64,000 nucleotides of DNA from assembly GCF_030272615.1 (NCBI RefSeq), contig NC_081413.1, positions 337,680,802-337,744,801 of the forward strand. Reading direction: 5' to 3'. A program made the position numbers and the translations under genes. Positions 1 through 11,851 of the stretch are shown in pieces. The DNA comes from Cryptomeria japonica (Eukaryota; Streptophyta; Pinopsida; Cupressales; Cupressaceae). The notes beneath the pieces are model-generated. The model was not told the DNA's origin and did no database searches. It saw only the letters and a program-made list of their open reading frames with translations. The stretch's first letter is position 1. The number at the start of each line of letters is the position of its first letter.

Positions 1-200
1 CTTTATATCGGTCCAACTCACAAATTGTGCATATTGTTTTACAACATGTTCCACAAAGCTCTTTTACCAGTTACTAGCCAATAGTAAAATCAATAATATC
101 AGCAATATCATGAATACCAGTACCGGTTCATTAACATCAATGACAACATATCATTAATTCAATCTCTATGAAAAATACCAACAATCTCCAAATGCCAACA
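1..200 (-). mobile_element. Family-A copia LTR, 5' terminal part (rest outside window)
   Basis: This is the reverse complement of the first 200 bp of the LTR seen complete at 20980-22409 and 26561-28005. It ends at 200 with CCAACA, the complement of the TGTTGG start. The U3 near-palindrome lies at about 131-148. The insertion cuts the RT domain of gypsy element B. A solo LTR and a complete element are equally possible, since the left side is not visible. Confidence 0.85.
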
Positions 201-1033
201 ACACATGGACTCAAACTCTTTTTTATGAACTCCTTGTCCAAGAGTTCTTGCACTTGTTTGGCGATCTCTTCACTTTGACTAGATGTCATTTTATAAGTAG
301 CTTTGTTAGGCAGATTTGCCCTTGGTATCAAGTCTATTTGATGATTTACATCTCTCATTGGAGGCAAAGAATCAGGCATATCATCTCCTAGAAGTTCTGC
401 ATATTGTTTTAGTAAACCTTGCACTTCTTGAGGCACTTCACTCATTGGATTTGCCTTAGCTTCATCTTTAGGCTTCAACACTATAGCATGACCTTGATGA
501 CCTTCTTGCTTTAACACCTTAAGGAACTCTTTACCTCTCATCAACATCACACTTGATCCTACTTTCTTTTCTTCCTTTGGATTAGGAAATATATCCATCT
601 GATACTTCTTGCCATTCTTGGTGATGAGATAGTTGTTCTTTTCTCCATCATGACTCTCTCTTACATCATATTTCCATGGACAGCCCAACAACAAATGACA
701 AGCATCCATGGGCAAAATGTCACATAGTAGTTTGGCTTTATACTCATCAATTTCAAAGTTCACCCATGCTTGTTCATTAACTAAGACATGTTGACCCCGG
801 TTGAGCCATGATACCTTGTAAGGGGTGATGTGAGGTAATATTTTTAGTTTGAGTTTATCCACCATTTCAACTGAGACAATGTTCTCAGTGGAACCTGAAT
901 CCACAATCACGTTACAAATTTTCCCATGTGACTTACAAGTGGTCCTAAATAAATATTTCCTCTGTGGTGGCTCTTGAGCTTGGGGTATCTTGAGCATTGT
1001 TCTTCTCATCATTAAGTTTTCTCCATTTGTCAT
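201..1033 (-). pseudogene. Gypsy B aspartic protease and RT N-terminus (truncated)
   Basis: One open frame of about 277 codons lies inside the gypsy sequence before the LTR junction. The protease begins near residue 45 with VDSGSTENIVS, which keeps the catalytic D-S-G, and continues to the flap-end motif LLLGCPWKYD near residue 115. A linker follows, then the RT entry region (VPQEVQGLLKQYAELLGD and the LPNKATYKMT segment) up to FIKKSLSPC. The protease would cleave the Gag-Pol precursor inside the virus-like particle. The frame runs on for about 20 residues into the inserted LTR, so the C-terminus is chimeric. The RT catalytic YxDD motif is not present. The 3' truncation comes from the family-A insertion. 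The identity as gypsy PR-RT is secure; the exact subfamily is not. Confidence 0.85.
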
Positions 1034-1066
1034 TGGCCCTACCTTGTTGATTGGAGAGGTCTCACT

Positions 1067-2135
1067 CTAAGTGTCCTCCTCTTGCACCAATTGAGTCCTT
1101 CTTTCACCCATGTATGAGCTTGCGGAACTTGAGGCTTTTCCCGGGCACCTACTCATGATATGTCCAACTTGATTGCAGTGATAACACCTACCGGTGAAGA
1201 CTGTATTTCCTCTTCCCAAGCTTCCAAACTTGTCCCTAAAATTGCTTCTCCCTCTAAAGTATCCTCTAAATGTTCCTCTTTGTGATTCCCCACTACCTTC
1301 TTGGCTTTGATTCTCTTCATTTATTGATGTATGCTGCCCTCTACCAAAGGTTCCTCTACATCTGAAATTCTTACCACCTCTATGTTTCTGATTTTGTTCA
1401 CTTCTCCTCTTGATCTTTTCCTCTACCCTTAAGGCCAACTCAAAACACTTATGAATAGTTTCTGGTGTGAGGATACTTATCCCATCTTGTATTTTTTACC
1501 TGGCCAATTTCTCTACATCATTCTTATGCTTCCTATCCCTCAAACTGAGTTTGTGGAATTCCTCAGTGTATGCATTGACATCTAACTCCCTTTGTTTCAA
1601 ATTTTGTAGTCTCTTGTGGATTTAAACTTCATAATCCCCTAGTAGGAATTGAGCCTTAAGCCTTATCTTCATACGCTCCCATGAAGTTATCTTCTTCTTA
1701 CCTTCTTGTACCCTTTCTTCTTGCATCATGTTCCACCAAACTAATGATGATCCTGTCAATCTTGACTTGGCCACATTGACTCTTTTATTTAAGGGCCTCT
1801 ATCCAATCTAGCAACTCTTCTCCATTGACATGTCCTCCATAGGTGGGTAATCCATCCAAGTTATCTTTGGAGATGGATTTTACTGCATCCAAGAATAGTT
1901 TTTGGTCTTGAGGCATTGCTAATCCTACTTGTTCCTCTCCATCTTCCACTTCTTCATCTGTTTCATCTCCCCATTTTGTCTTAACCTTCCCCTTCTCCTT
2001 AACATATTTGGTTCCTTTACTTCCTTCCGCATCCTTCAATCCTTCTATCATCTCTGCCACCATCTGTCGGATGGATTTTGGAGTCATTTCCTTTGGAGGC
2101 ATTGAACTTGCTTCTGATACTTCACAATCTGACAT
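1067..2135 (-). pseudogene. Gypsy B gag (decayed)
   Basis: The start at 2135 gives an acidic N-terminal region followed by LPTYGGHVNGEELLDWIEAL, the entry of the retrotransposon Gag capsid domain. Stops and frameshifts between about 1440 and 1785 break the rest of the capsid. The frame is open again at 1438-1067, where a Gly/Arg-rich RNA-binding region leads to a single CCHC knuckle, CYHCNQVGHIMSRC (about residues 85-98 of that segment). Gag would form the particle and bind element RNA. The gene sits directly after the PBS, as expected, and runs towards the protease. It is non-functional as it stands. Confidence 0.8.
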
Positions 2136-2156
2136 ACACCAAATCTTTCAAAGAAT

Positions 2157-2169
2157 GGCTTTGATACCA
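2157..2169 (-). other. Primer binding site of gypsy B
   Basis: On the minus strand TGGTATCAAAGCC lies two bases inside the LTR end at 2173. It differs by one base from the usual plant initiator-Met tRNA primer site, TGGTATCAGAGCC. It fixes both the LTR boundary and the orientation of B. Confidence 0.7.
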
Positions 2170-2172
2170 CTC

Positions 2173-3660
2173 TGATGCAGAGAGTCTTGGAGATTTTCCT
2201 ATTCACTTTCTTGGTTTATTGGCTTACTCAAACTTCTAACTCCTCAAGCCCATCCAATAGAACTTGATCAGGGTTTTGATGTCTAAACCTCCAAGGTCTG
2301 ATGCATTTTGGCTTGCCTCCAAGGTATAGCCACTGATCTTAGACAATCAATTGCTCCTATTGAGGTTGTCACCTCAATCTCTACACACCACTCCTAGGGC
2401 TCCAACAACTCCTGCAAGGATCAAAACACACCAACTCCTACAATGGGTTCAATATGCATTTAGATAGTTCCTTTGAAGTGTTTTAGGGGTTTTAGCACCT
2501 TTGGTCCCACCACCAAGCTTTTCCAACCTCACTTTGACTCTACTGGTTACAAATAGGCCTAATTCAATTAGCCCTCCTATACTAGTTTTCAGGGCTTAGT
2601 TTACAAACTTCCCACACAAGGCTATAAACAAATTATAGATTCAAGTACCCTTTTCAGAGTTGCATAGGATACTAAAGAATTGCATCTGAGTTTTCTGTAC
2701 AACTATGGGAACCAAAACTGCCATATTTTCAAGGGTTTAGGCCTACCCGGGTGACTTGGAAAGATGGCTTTAAAACCCTTCACCAATCAAAACATATACT
2801 TAAGAAATTTGTGGATTCTTTAGGGTCACTCAGAGGTATTTCCAACCATGGGTCAATTTTTCTTGCACCAATCCACACATGCTCAGAATTTGCACATCTT
2901 CTGTTGTCCTAACTCACTAACTCCCAGTAGTGAGCCTAGGGTTTCATTGTAGCTCCTCCACCATGACCTGTAAAACAAAAAAAATTACTCTAAAATTATG
3001 TACATACCCTAACCTATCATTCCACTTGATTCCAATAGGTGCCATCAATGGATTCTCAGGTTAGAGTCATTTTGCTCTTAAACCCTACCTTGTAAGGGTT
3101 TTACACCTAGTTACAAAGAATGGATGATATCTCTGCAACTAAAGACAATCGGTTCTACTAATCAAACTTATTGGAAAGTAAATAAAATAAAATCTCATGA
3201 CCTGCAATGATATCCTTCTATCAAGTCCGTACTGGACCGTACCAAAGCAACAAAAATGAAGAAAACTGTCAAAATGGTGAACAAAACAAGATTTCTTGCA
3301 AACACAAAACTTGTTCTTGCATTCCAGAGTCTCCAACCTATAAAATGAAGTATATTTTGGCTTATATTATTATGGTTTAGTTGGTTCAACCAACTTTGCA
3401 ATGCTAATCATAAAAAAATGCAACTTTTACATCTTTTGACGCCTGAGATACAACTTTTAATTCTAGTGCATCTCAAGGCTCCCAAAAGCCCTCAAACACT
3501 CTATAAGACATAAAAATAATACAATAGACCCCTATTACATGATAATAATGATCTGGAGTACTACTCCTGTGATCAACCTTAGCATTACAATTTCCTAGGT
3601 TGATAGCATCCTGAACACAAATGACACAATCCAAAATTTGGACAACTCAACCATGTCTCT
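2173..3660 (-). repeat. Gypsy B 5' LTR (outer end uncertain)
   Basis: The inner end is set by the PBS; on the plus strand the LTR opens with TGATGCAGAG at 2173. The stretch is non-coding and AT-rich, with only short chance frames. I could not find a second copy in the window, so the outer end, somewhere between about 3600 and 3740, is a guess. Confidence 0.5.
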
Positions 3661-3739
3661 ACTGAGTCCCAAATGGTTGGTCCATTATTACATCATAAAA
3701 GACAACATACAAAACTTAGAAGAAAACAAAAGTTCATTC

Positions 3740-3957
3740 TTGGAGTGCTAGGTGCCCTGCACCAGGTAGGTTCCCACCATGGTTTTTCCCTTAACTGGTT
3801 TTCCCACGTCAAAAATATTGGTGTTATGCGTGTTATTGATGTGGTGATTATTTATGTTTTGATTGCTAATAATAATATCTGAATTTAAGTTTGAATTGTG
3901 TAAATTTTGTGAGCAAATTGATTCACCCCCCTCTCAGTTTGTTGCATTGTTGCCAAC
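3740..3957 (+). repeat. Copia-type LTR, 3' end fragment
   Basis: The stretch carries the usual order of these copia LTR ends: a GCCCTGCACC segment, a GGTTTTTCCC segment, GATTCACCCCCCTCTCAG at about 3922, then the terminus TTGCCAACA at 3957. No PBS follows, so this is the outer end of a 3' or solo LTR. Its terminal sequence matches no other LTR in the window exactly. Confidence 0.6.
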
Positions 3958-4140
3958 AGAATATCTTCTTCTTGCATCGTTTAATTTTTTATTAAATAAG
4001 CTACTGGTCTTCCCTCTTGACTTAATATTGCTCCAATTGCATTCCCACTTGCATCACAATCCACCTGAAATACTTTGCTAAAATTTAGTAAAGACAACAC
4101 AGGTTGTTCTATCACTTTATGCTTCAATAACTCAAGCTCC
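3958..4140 (-). pseudogene. Gypsy RNase H fragment
   Basis: The minus strand encodes LLKHKVIEQPVLSLLNF followed by FQVDCDASGNAIGAILSQEG and RPVAY. This is the RT-to-RNase H junction of Ty3/gypsy Pol with the first RNase H aspartate region (DCDASG). RNase H would remove the RNA strand during reverse transcription. About 60 codons remain. The left side ends at a copia LTR end and the right side at the start of copia element 1. It cannot be the continuation of element B, because RNase H would have to lie left of B's RT, so it is a separate gypsy relic. Confidence 0.8.
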
Positions 4141-4194
4141 AAATGTCCACTTGAAATCCAGTAGAGTCCAATCAAGTGATTTATGACTTGAAAC

Positions 4195-5066
4195 TCTAGT
4201 TTGAAGAAGACAATAGGATATGTAAAGTTATATCCTTTGATCTGATGAAAAAGGAAAAGGAGAATCAAGACCTAGAAGAATAAATAGTTAAGCTTAGAAA
4301 GGAGCTTGAAAAGAGTAAAGATGAACTGAAAATGAGGAGCAAATATGAGGGTAGCACAAAAGACTTGGACAAGATGTTGAGCAAACAAAAGCAATCTAAA
4401 GATATTGGTGGCTTAGGATTTGAAGAAGGACAAAGTTCAAACAACAAAGATACATCTAGTAAGGAGATACAGTTCACTTCTTCAAGTGAAGGCGATGAGA
4501 AGAAAACATTCACAGTAAGCAAGGATACCGGTAAGAAGACTTATGCAAAAGTTGTTAGAAACCGCCACACAAACCGTTATACACAATCAATGAACCGAAG
4601 GCCACACTCAATGTATCGGAATGCAGATCTAAGGAGAAATGCAAAGGTTGATCATGAAGGATTCACTAGAGTTAGCAGCATAAAAGGAAGACCCTTGGTG
4701 AGACAGACGTTTGTAGGACCAAGGTAACCTACCCAGTATGTTCCAAACTTTCATGATTATGGTTACTGGTGTAACAAATTTGGACATAGGTTAGCTAACT
4801 ATAGATTAATGAATAAGCCCACTGTAAGTTATGAAAATAGAAACTCTTTTGCTACACTTTGGGAGATGAATGTCATCTGCTATCAATGTAATGGATCAGG
4901 TCATAGAAGTTATGAGTGTAGGAGAAGTCAATCGGTTTCCTACAATAACTTTTCAAACTCATCATTTAATATGAATGTAAAGTGTTATAGTTGTCATGAG
5001 CTTGGACATATTGCAAAGAATTGTAAAAATAGGAAAATCAAGCAGAAGAGGACAACTCCTAAATAG
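4195..5066 (+). pseudogene. Element 1 gag (coiled coil and zinc knuckles)
   Basis: The visible part opens with a Lys/Glu-rich coiled-coil segment and continues through DLDKMLSKQKQSKDIGGLGF, a motif shared with ORF1 of elements 2 and C. A basic stretch follows. Three knuckle-like motifs are present: a degenerate one near 4760 (WCNKFGHR), then CYQCNGSGHRSYEC and CYSCHELGHIAKNC in the frame at 4809-5066. The product would bind element RNA within particles. Stops separate the segments, and the N-terminal part is lost at the 5' truncation. It runs into the protease without an intervening signal, as in copia Gag-Pol. Confidence 0.75.
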
Positions 5067-5204
5067 GAATTGGTAGTCAAACTGGAGCATAAAATTACAG
5101 CTGACAATAAGAAGGAAACTCAACCGGTTTGGGTTGAGAAAGAAAAGGACAAAGAATAATCAAGTCTGATAGTGTAGATTGCCCTACATGTAGAAAGAAG
5201 AAAC

Positions 5205-6981
5205 TAGTGGGTTGTAGACACTGGTTGTTCCAACCACATGGCCAGTGATCAATTTTTTTTATCAAACTTGAAGATTGGAATGGTGGCTCAGTGAGGTTTG
5301 GAGACAACTCATCTATCAAGATAAAGGGAAAAGGTACTATAAATATTGATGGAAAATTGAAAGCACATGATGTATATGATGGTATGATGAAAGAATAAGT
5401 ATCTGGTAGAATACTAAGAGGGGGGGTGAATCAATATACTGAGAAACTGATACAAAGTTCCCAAACTCAAACTTAGTCAAACAAAGTAATCATATCTCAA
5501 TTAGAATCAATATTCATAAGAATACTTGACATCAACCAGTTTAACTGTTATGACAACTTTAACAGTAAACAACTTCAATCTTGTGAATATCAACAATGCT
5601 TAATCATAATTCAACATATTCATCTCTTAATGCTTCTACTTAACATGCCTTATCAGAGATTAACCAAATCAACAAATAAGATCACAACCACAAAAACATT
5701 CACCACTTGACACAAATGTTTATACGTGGAAAACCCAAATAGGTAAAAACCATAGTGAGATGAGACTCACAAGGATAGCTATCTGAACTCTTTCAAAGTT
5801 CACCCTGTTAGGAGCCAAAGCCTATTAGAGCTTTACAATAAGCCATGTTAAGAACTAATTCCGGTTAGGAATCACCCGATTAAGGGATTTACAAATATGC
5901 CTTGTCAGAAGCACAATACCCTGTTAGGAGTAACCTCACTGGAGGATTTAAGAATCCAAGCTAATGGACCACCTTGTTAGAGGATTTAATGAGTAACCAA
6001 GCTTGTTAGAGCTTACCCAGTGAAGGGATTTAACTTCTGTTGTAATTGATAGAAAACAATAGTTTAGTTGATGTGTCTGAATAGCACTACTTTTTCTTGA
6101 TCAGATCCTTCTATAACCTTCAGTCTAACTTCACTCAAAGTGCAGATCCATTCACCAGTTTGGCAACTACACACTCAACAGGTTTTCTACCAACCTTGCC
6201 AACAACTTTAACAAACAACTTCATCAAACTTAAATAGAAATCAATTAGGTTGGTAACACAAAAAAAACCTAATTCTCATCATCAAGATTACAAAAAAGTC
6301 GGTACAATCTTGACCGTTAGAAATTATGACAATCTCTTCACATTCTTCATGACAATTTCAACCGCTTCATGATCACCTCTCTATTGGACTTTGTAACTCA
6401 TCATGCGCTATGCATTAGATGCAATCCAATTTTCTCCTTCCCTAGACAAGAACAAACGCGCCAAAATGATTTGAATATCTCCTTAATCAAATGATCGCAC
6501 GTGTCTCCATCATTACCACTTATCAGATAACAAACCATCAAACTTGGTCGGTTAGGTTTTAACAGCTGATAGGGTTTACCGGTTACATTACATAGAAAGG
6601 TTTAACCCTTCACACCATTTCAACTCACAAACTTAACATACAGGTTTACAACATCTTCCACAAATCTCTTCTTACCGGTTACTAGCCAATATCAAAAACA
6701 ACAATATCAGCAATAACATGAATACCATTTACCAATTTAATTGACATCAATGACAACATATCATTAATGCAATCTTGATGCAAAATACCAAAAAACTCAA
6801 AATGCCAACAATATATTATGTGGATGGCCTGAAGCACAATTTGCAAAGTGTGAGTCAGATGTGTGACAAAGGTTATAAATTCACCTTTGATTCTATCGGT
6901 TGTCAGATAAAGAAGGAGATTATCGGTCGGGTTGTAGTAGAAAGCAAGAGGAGAGATGGAAATGTATACAACCTTAAATAA
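5205..6981 (+). pseudogene. Element 1 aspartic protease region, split by a solo LTR
   Basis: The active centre VVDTGCSNHMASDQ at about 5211 is the copia protease motif with D-T-G intact. The frame soon degenerates and is then cut at 5376 by the family-A solo LTR. It resumes at 6811 with YYVDGLKHNLQSVSQM, the standard segment after the copia protease. The protease would process the Gag-Pol polyprotein. The two halves abut correctly if the LTR and one copy of its 5-bp duplication are ignored, so the LTR went into a formerly continuous frame. Confidence 0.8.
5377..6810 (-). mobile_element. Family-A solo LTR
   Basis: A 1,434-bp unit in reverse orientation, matching the LTRs of element A end to end (TG at 5377, CA at 6810 on the plus strand). 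Flanking 5-mers are GTATA (5372-5376) and ATATA (6811-6815), a target-site duplication with one mismatch. No internal sequence remains, as expected after LTR-LTR recombination. The U3 near-palindrome is at 6741-6758. Confidence 0.88.
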
Positions 6982-8117
6982 TGTTTTGAATCCCAATGCA
7001 TGTTGGGACAAGTGGATGAAAGCTGGTTGTGGCATAGAAGATTAGGCCACATAAATTTTGATAATCTAGTTGTAGTAAGCAAAAAGGGCTGTGTGAGAAA
7101 TATTTCACCCATCATCAAACCAGTAAGCACATTTTGTGATGAATATGTGAAAGGAAAGTAGACTAGAGTGAGATTCAAGACAAAAGAACACAACACCTCA
7201 AGACCACTTAAGCTTGTACATACAAATCTATGTGGTCCGACTAGGACGAGAGCTCTTTCTGGTGAGAGATACTTTATGCTCTTCATTGATGACTATTCAA
7301 GAATGACATGGGTCACCTTCCTATAGGATAAATCAAAATCATTTGACAGATTCAATATCTTTCGAAAGATGGTAGAGAAGGAAAGTGGATGCAAGATGAA
7401 ATGCCTAAGATCCGACCGAGGTGGAGAGTTCACATCAAATGAGTTTGAAGATTACTGTGAAAGAAATGGAATTAGAAGATAATACTCAACCCCCAGGACA
7501 CCACAAAAAAATGGTGTGGTAGAAAGGAAGAACATGATAGTCAAGGAAATGGATAGAACCATGTTGAATAAGGAAAGTTTGTCGGATATGTATTGGAAGG
7601 AAGTGGTTCATACTACAACATATACTTTGAACCGGGTTCAATTGAGAACAAATAGAAATATGACACCTTATCAATTATGGTATGACCAAAAACCCTTAGT
7701 CAAGTACTTCAAGGTGTTTGGGAGTAAATGCTTCATTAAAATAGATTAGGATGGCTTGGGAAGATTTGACTCTAGGAGTGATGAAGGGATCTTCCTTGGT
7801 TACTCGACTCACAATAGAGCCTACAAATGCTACAAAAAAAGACTAAGAAGAGTCATTGAGAGTGTGCATGTAAGGGTTGATGAGGATATGCATTAAGGAA
7901 GACAAGCACAAGTGAACTGGTATGACGATTTCGATGATGGAGGTGAAGAAACTCAGTTAGACAATGAACTGGAAGAAGCATCCAATAAGGTCCCAAACCG
8001 ATATCTGAAGAAAAACCAACTGAAAGAGCAGATTTTAGGTAATAAGAGTGATGGTGTACAAACTAGAAGAAGACTTGCCCAAAATGATGAACAAGTCAAT
8101 TTCTTCCTTATGACTGA
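6982..8117 (+). pseudogene. Element 1 integrase and linker
   Basis: The pre-integrase segment WLWHRRLGHINFDNL at about 7022 carries the His residues of the zinc-binding region. The catalytic core follows with FIDDYSRMTWVTF (first Asp, about 7287), RSDRGGEF (second Asp, about 7411) and NGVVERKN (Glu, about 7513), so the D-D-E triad is readable. After the core come the FGSKCF segment and an acidic linker (7912-8117). Integrase would join element cDNA to chromosomal DNA. In-frame stops at several points and a change of frame before 8118 make it inactive. Confidence 0.85.
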
Positions 8118-9180
8118 ATGGAACCTAAGACATTCAATGAGGCTAGAAAAATTCAGAAATGGATGGATGAAATGGAAGAAGAGTTGCAAAAGATTGAGAA
8201 GAATACAACTTGGGAATTAGTCTCTAGACTAGCAGACAAGAACATCATTGGCACCAAATGGGTCTACTGGAACAAGATGAATGAAGAAGGTAAAATTATT
8301 AGGCATAAAGCTAGACTTGTGTGCAGGGGTTACTCTCAAGTAGAGGGCATTGATTTTGATGAAACATTTGCACCTGTAGCTAAACTAGAAGCAATTAGGA
8401 TGTTTCTAGCTTTTTCAACCTACAAGGGTTATAAGGTATATCAAATGAATGTTAAATCTGCCTTCCTCAATGGAAATTTGGAAGAAGAAGTGTACATGGA
8501 GAAACTAGAAGGGTTTCTATTTCACAATGATGAAACCTTTGTGTGTCAGTTGAAGAAAGCCTTGTATGGTTTAAAGCAGGCTCCTAGAGCATGATATTCA
8601 AGGCTAGATAAGTACTTGAAGGAGCAAGGATTTAAAAAGGGGAGTGCTGACAACAATCTATACATCAAGATAGATGGAAAGCACATGATCATTGTGGATG
8701 TGCATAGATGACATCATTTTTGGAGCTAATAAGGATACTCTATGCAAGGACTTTGCGGATCAGATGAAAATAGAATTTGAGATGTCTATGCTTGGAGAGC
8801 TGTCATTTTTTCTTGGTTTGCAGGTCTCACAATGAGACAAGGGAATTTTTTTCTCTCAAACCAAGTATGCCTGGGACATGTTGAAGAAATTCCAAATGAA
8901 AGACATCAAAGTAGTAAGTACCCCCATGGTGACCAGATGCAAGTTGAACAAGGATGATGAATCACCGGTAGCGGATCAGACATTGTATAGATACATGATT
9001 GGCAGTTTTCTATATCTTACTGCTTCTAGACTGGATATAGCATAGGCAGTATGCATGGTGGCTAGATTTCAAGCTGCACCCAAACAATCACATGTAAATA
9101 CAGTCAGGAGGATATTTCGGTATATACAAGGGACACTTGATTATGGACTATGGTATCCTAAGAAAGGGGATTTTGTCTTA
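8118..9180 (+). pseudogene. Element 1 reverse transcriptase
   Basis: An open stretch of 158 codons covers the copia RT fingers and palm: WMDEMEEELQKIEKNTTWEL, GTKWVYWNKM, KARLVCRGYSQVEGIDF, FAPVAKLEAIRMFLAF and ALYGLKQAPRA. A stop follows, then a frameshift near 8700 just before IDDIIFGAN, the catalytic D-D motif. The thumb and connection continue through LGELSFFLGLQVSQ and the TPMVTRCKL segment. The enzyme would copy element RNA into DNA. The sequence is close to copy K at 47186-48869 and to element A. It is a clear copia RT but is dead. Confidence 0.88.
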
Positions 9181-9657
9181 CATGCCTACACTGATGCTGA
9201 TTAGGTAAGCTGTATTGATGACTGGAAGACCACTAGTGGCGATGCATTCCTCCTAGGTAATCGATTAGCCTCATGGAACAACAAGAAGTAGGATTTCTCT
9301 TCTCTATCTACTGCTGAGGCAGAATATATTGTTGTTGCAACATACTATTCTCAGGTGCTATGGATGAAGTAGACCCTCAAGGATATTTAGGTAGATATGT
9401 TTAACCCCATTTCCATCCAATATGACAAATCTAGTGCAATTAACATATCAAAGAATTTGGTTATGCACTCAAGGACAAAGAATGTTGCCATCAAATATAA
9501 TTTTGTCAGGGAGAAGGTGGCTGATCAAGAAGTCAAGGTACAATATGTCCCTATAGGTGAACAAGTGGTTGATATCTTCATCAAGTCTCTACTAGTAAAA
9601 TATTTTAAGTATCTGAGACACAAGTTAGGAGTGGTGTCACATGCTTCATGCACTTAA
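9181..9657 (+). pseudogene. Element 1 RNase H
   Basis: The copia RNase H order is readable: a DAD motif near 9190, KTTSGDAFLLG, STAEAEYI (catalytic Glu), a KSSAINISKN segment with an Asp, HSRTKNVAIKYNFVRE and a DIFIKSL terminus. The last 86 codons (9397-9657) are uninterrupted and end in TAA. Several stops lie before 9397. The domain would degrade template RNA during reverse transcription. The end of this frame marks the end of pol; no further coding sequence follows before the PPT. Confidence 0.85.
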
Positions 9658-10083
9658 ATATGTATGAAGATCTATGGTTCAGGGGGAGTTCATTGTAAAA
9701 TATTCTATCTCTTGGACCATATGCTAGACACAGTGGGAGATCAAGTGTTTATGATGTAGTACCAACATGCTTGAACTTTTGGGTTTATTGGAAGAACAAA
9801 CTACAAAAGAAGGAAATTTTTGTAGGAATACCCAAGAGAATATCATGATTACAGAAATCAAATTTCCTAATTGGTATCACTTATTGTACAATCATATTTG
9901 ATTCTTATATGCTGCTGGTTGAGAGGATAGTGGTCAAAGGGTGAGAATAAACTGTGTAACCAGTGGAGCATGAATTAGATGGAGGGATGCCCTGACCCTT
10001 TGTCATTGTTGTCAAAGGGGGAGAATGGTCAAATAGGCCAAATGAAGGAATTGTGTGTTGACATCAATGCCAAAGGGGGAGAT
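9658..10083 (+). promoter_or_regulatory. Element 1 3' non-coding region with repeated polypurine motifs
   Basis: No coding sequence is seen. Purine runs occur at about 9680 (TTCAGGGGGAG), about 9937 (TCAAAGGGTGAG), about 10012 (TCAAAGGGGGAG) and about 10070 (CCAAAGGGGGAG). The last one abuts the LTR and is the expected plus-strand primer (PPT). Each of the last two follows a TTGTCAT/CATCAATG-type motif. Confidence 0.7.
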
Positions 10084-10969
10084 TTTTTGGCTTTATGTTG
10101 TCATTGATGTCAATCAGTATGGAATGGTCATTAGTGAGTAAGTAGTGGTGACCGATATGGGTGAAGTAAATAGTGATGTCAATCGGTATGAAGGATGGAG
10201 TGTCTAAGTAGATAGAAAAGGTATGTTACCACTACACATGAAGTACAACATCTATCAGTAAACGAGGACCACCGAAAAGCAAGGAAAGAAGCAAAGAAGA
10301 CAAGAGGGATGTGATCACTAGTAGACAAAGAGAAGTATAATGCAATTGGTAAATGGATTAAGTGGATGGACCAACATGTTTGCTGGAAGGCCAAGTTGAT
10401 CCACCAATAGAGAAGAGGTCAACAGGTATGAAGGTACATTGGTGTAGTTAGGTTATACCAATAAGGTGAGTTGAATCAGTAGTATGTCTTGGTCGGTGAA
10501 GGATCTCAAACTGAATTTGCAGTCTCAGCATAGGTGGATGTCAACAAGGATGATAGGTTGACACTAGGTGGTGAGCATGTAGAGGTCAGTGAAGTATTCA
10601 TTGACGTGGTAGTTTGATGAGAAGGTCAACATTAATGAAGAACTCATAAATCATGGAATGATGGCAAGATGTTTCTTCTCAAGGAAGATAGAGAGGCAAG
10701 GTGATTGAATTGACCTTACAAGATGATCTGATTCTTGTACTCGTTGGCTAAAGGAAACAACTCAACCATTAAAGGTGATTGACAGAGCAACATCGAAAAG
10801 TATGTTGCAAACATCTAAAAATAAAAAAGGTGCATTGGAATGCTAGGATATGCTAGTGATGTTTGATATGATGTAGATCATCTTCTAGAAAAAGAAGAAT
10901 TGATTAGATTTGATACGGATTGAGTTGGTAGAGGAAAACCCTAGCATGCTACCATTTGAATGTTTATTT
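10084..10969 (+). repeat. Element 1 3' LTR, first arm
   Basis: It begins just after the PPT; the terminal TGTTGG is degraded to TTTTGG. The U3 motif GTTGTCATTGATGTCAAT lies at 10097-10114. The sequence is non-coding. It is interrupted at 10970 by element 2. Confidence 0.6.
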
Positions 10970-11849
10970 TGTTAGAATTATGCACTAAGATGAGAATGGT
11001 GGATGTTGTCATTGATGTCAACAAGGTTCCATAGATTCACACTGACAGATACAACAAGGCTCATTCACATCGGCATCCAGTTTACACCAACACAAGATTA
11101 TACTGGCATTCCAGACCAACTTGGCAATAGTATTTTTATGCAAAATGAATTGTAATGTAAATTATAATTGTATGGCTGTCAAGTTGTATTGTAAAGACTC
11201 ATATATTTATGAGTTCTTGTAGGTCATTTGGTATGTAGTAAGGAAGCAGCAATATGAGATAAGATAGGATATGATAGAGAATAGTTGTATATGCATTTTT
11301 ATGTGTTTATTTTGGAGTGAATAAGAAGAAGAGAAGAGCGAAGATTATTCTATGTAAGTAGAATCATTTGACACCATACCGGCTAGGGTTTTTGGTAGAG
11401 GCAAATTGGTATTAGATAGAGCATAACATTGAACTCATCCAACATTTTGATGCAAGTTGTAAGAGTTCATTTTTATGTTTACATCAATGTTGTAGTTAGT
11501 GTGACTCCATATTTGTTGTTGAGCAGTGAGCTCTAGGCAGTTGGCCTTCCTGCATGTGCAGGCCCCCTTTTGTACTAAGTAATATTTATTCATATGGCTA
11601 GTGAGTAAATATTGTGGGTCACAAATCCCACCGAGGTTTTTCCCTTACCAGGTTTCCTCACCAAAATATTTGTGTTATGGTGTGCATTGATGTTGATTCC
11701 TTTGTTTCTCTTTACTACATTATTATCTATTTACTAGTATATTAATCTCATTTACAAAATTGCAAATAAGTTTAAATCTTTCAATAACTAGTCAGACACT
11801 GATTCACCCCCCGCTCTTAGTGTCTTTGGGATTAACCAATTATTTAACA
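10970..11849 (+). repeat. Element 2 5' LTR
   Basis: Starts TGTTAGAATTATGCAC, ends TTTAACA. U3 motif GTTGTCATTGATGTCAAC at 11005-11022. The U5-end C-tract (GATTCACCCCCCGCTCTTAG) lies about 45 bp before the end. The 3' copy is at 16856. Confidence 0.85.
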
Positions 11850-11851
11850 AT

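Larger units (their letters stand above)
201..3660 (-). mobile_element. Ty3/gypsy element B, 5' part (LTR, PBS, gag, protease, RT start)
   Basis: Read on the minus strand the order is LTR (from about 3660, right end uncertain, to 2173), PBS, gag, aspartic protease and the first part of RT, which stops at the family-A LTR at 200. The Gag zinc knuckle, the VDSGSTENIVS protease centre and the RT N-terminus resemble chromovirus-type plant gypsy elements. Integrase and any chromodomain lie outside the window, so the lineage is not proven. All coding parts are broken by stops and frameshifts. Confidence 0.75.

Noticed and set aside
2173-3957. Whole interval as a single LTR of gypsy B
   Set aside because: The last 220 bp carry plus-strand copia LTR end features (C-tract, CCAACA terminus), so they belong to another LTR.
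3958-4140. RNase H scrap as a continuation of gypsy B
   Set aside because: The order is wrong: RNase H would have to lie left of RT in the minus-strand element, not to the right of its 5' LTR.
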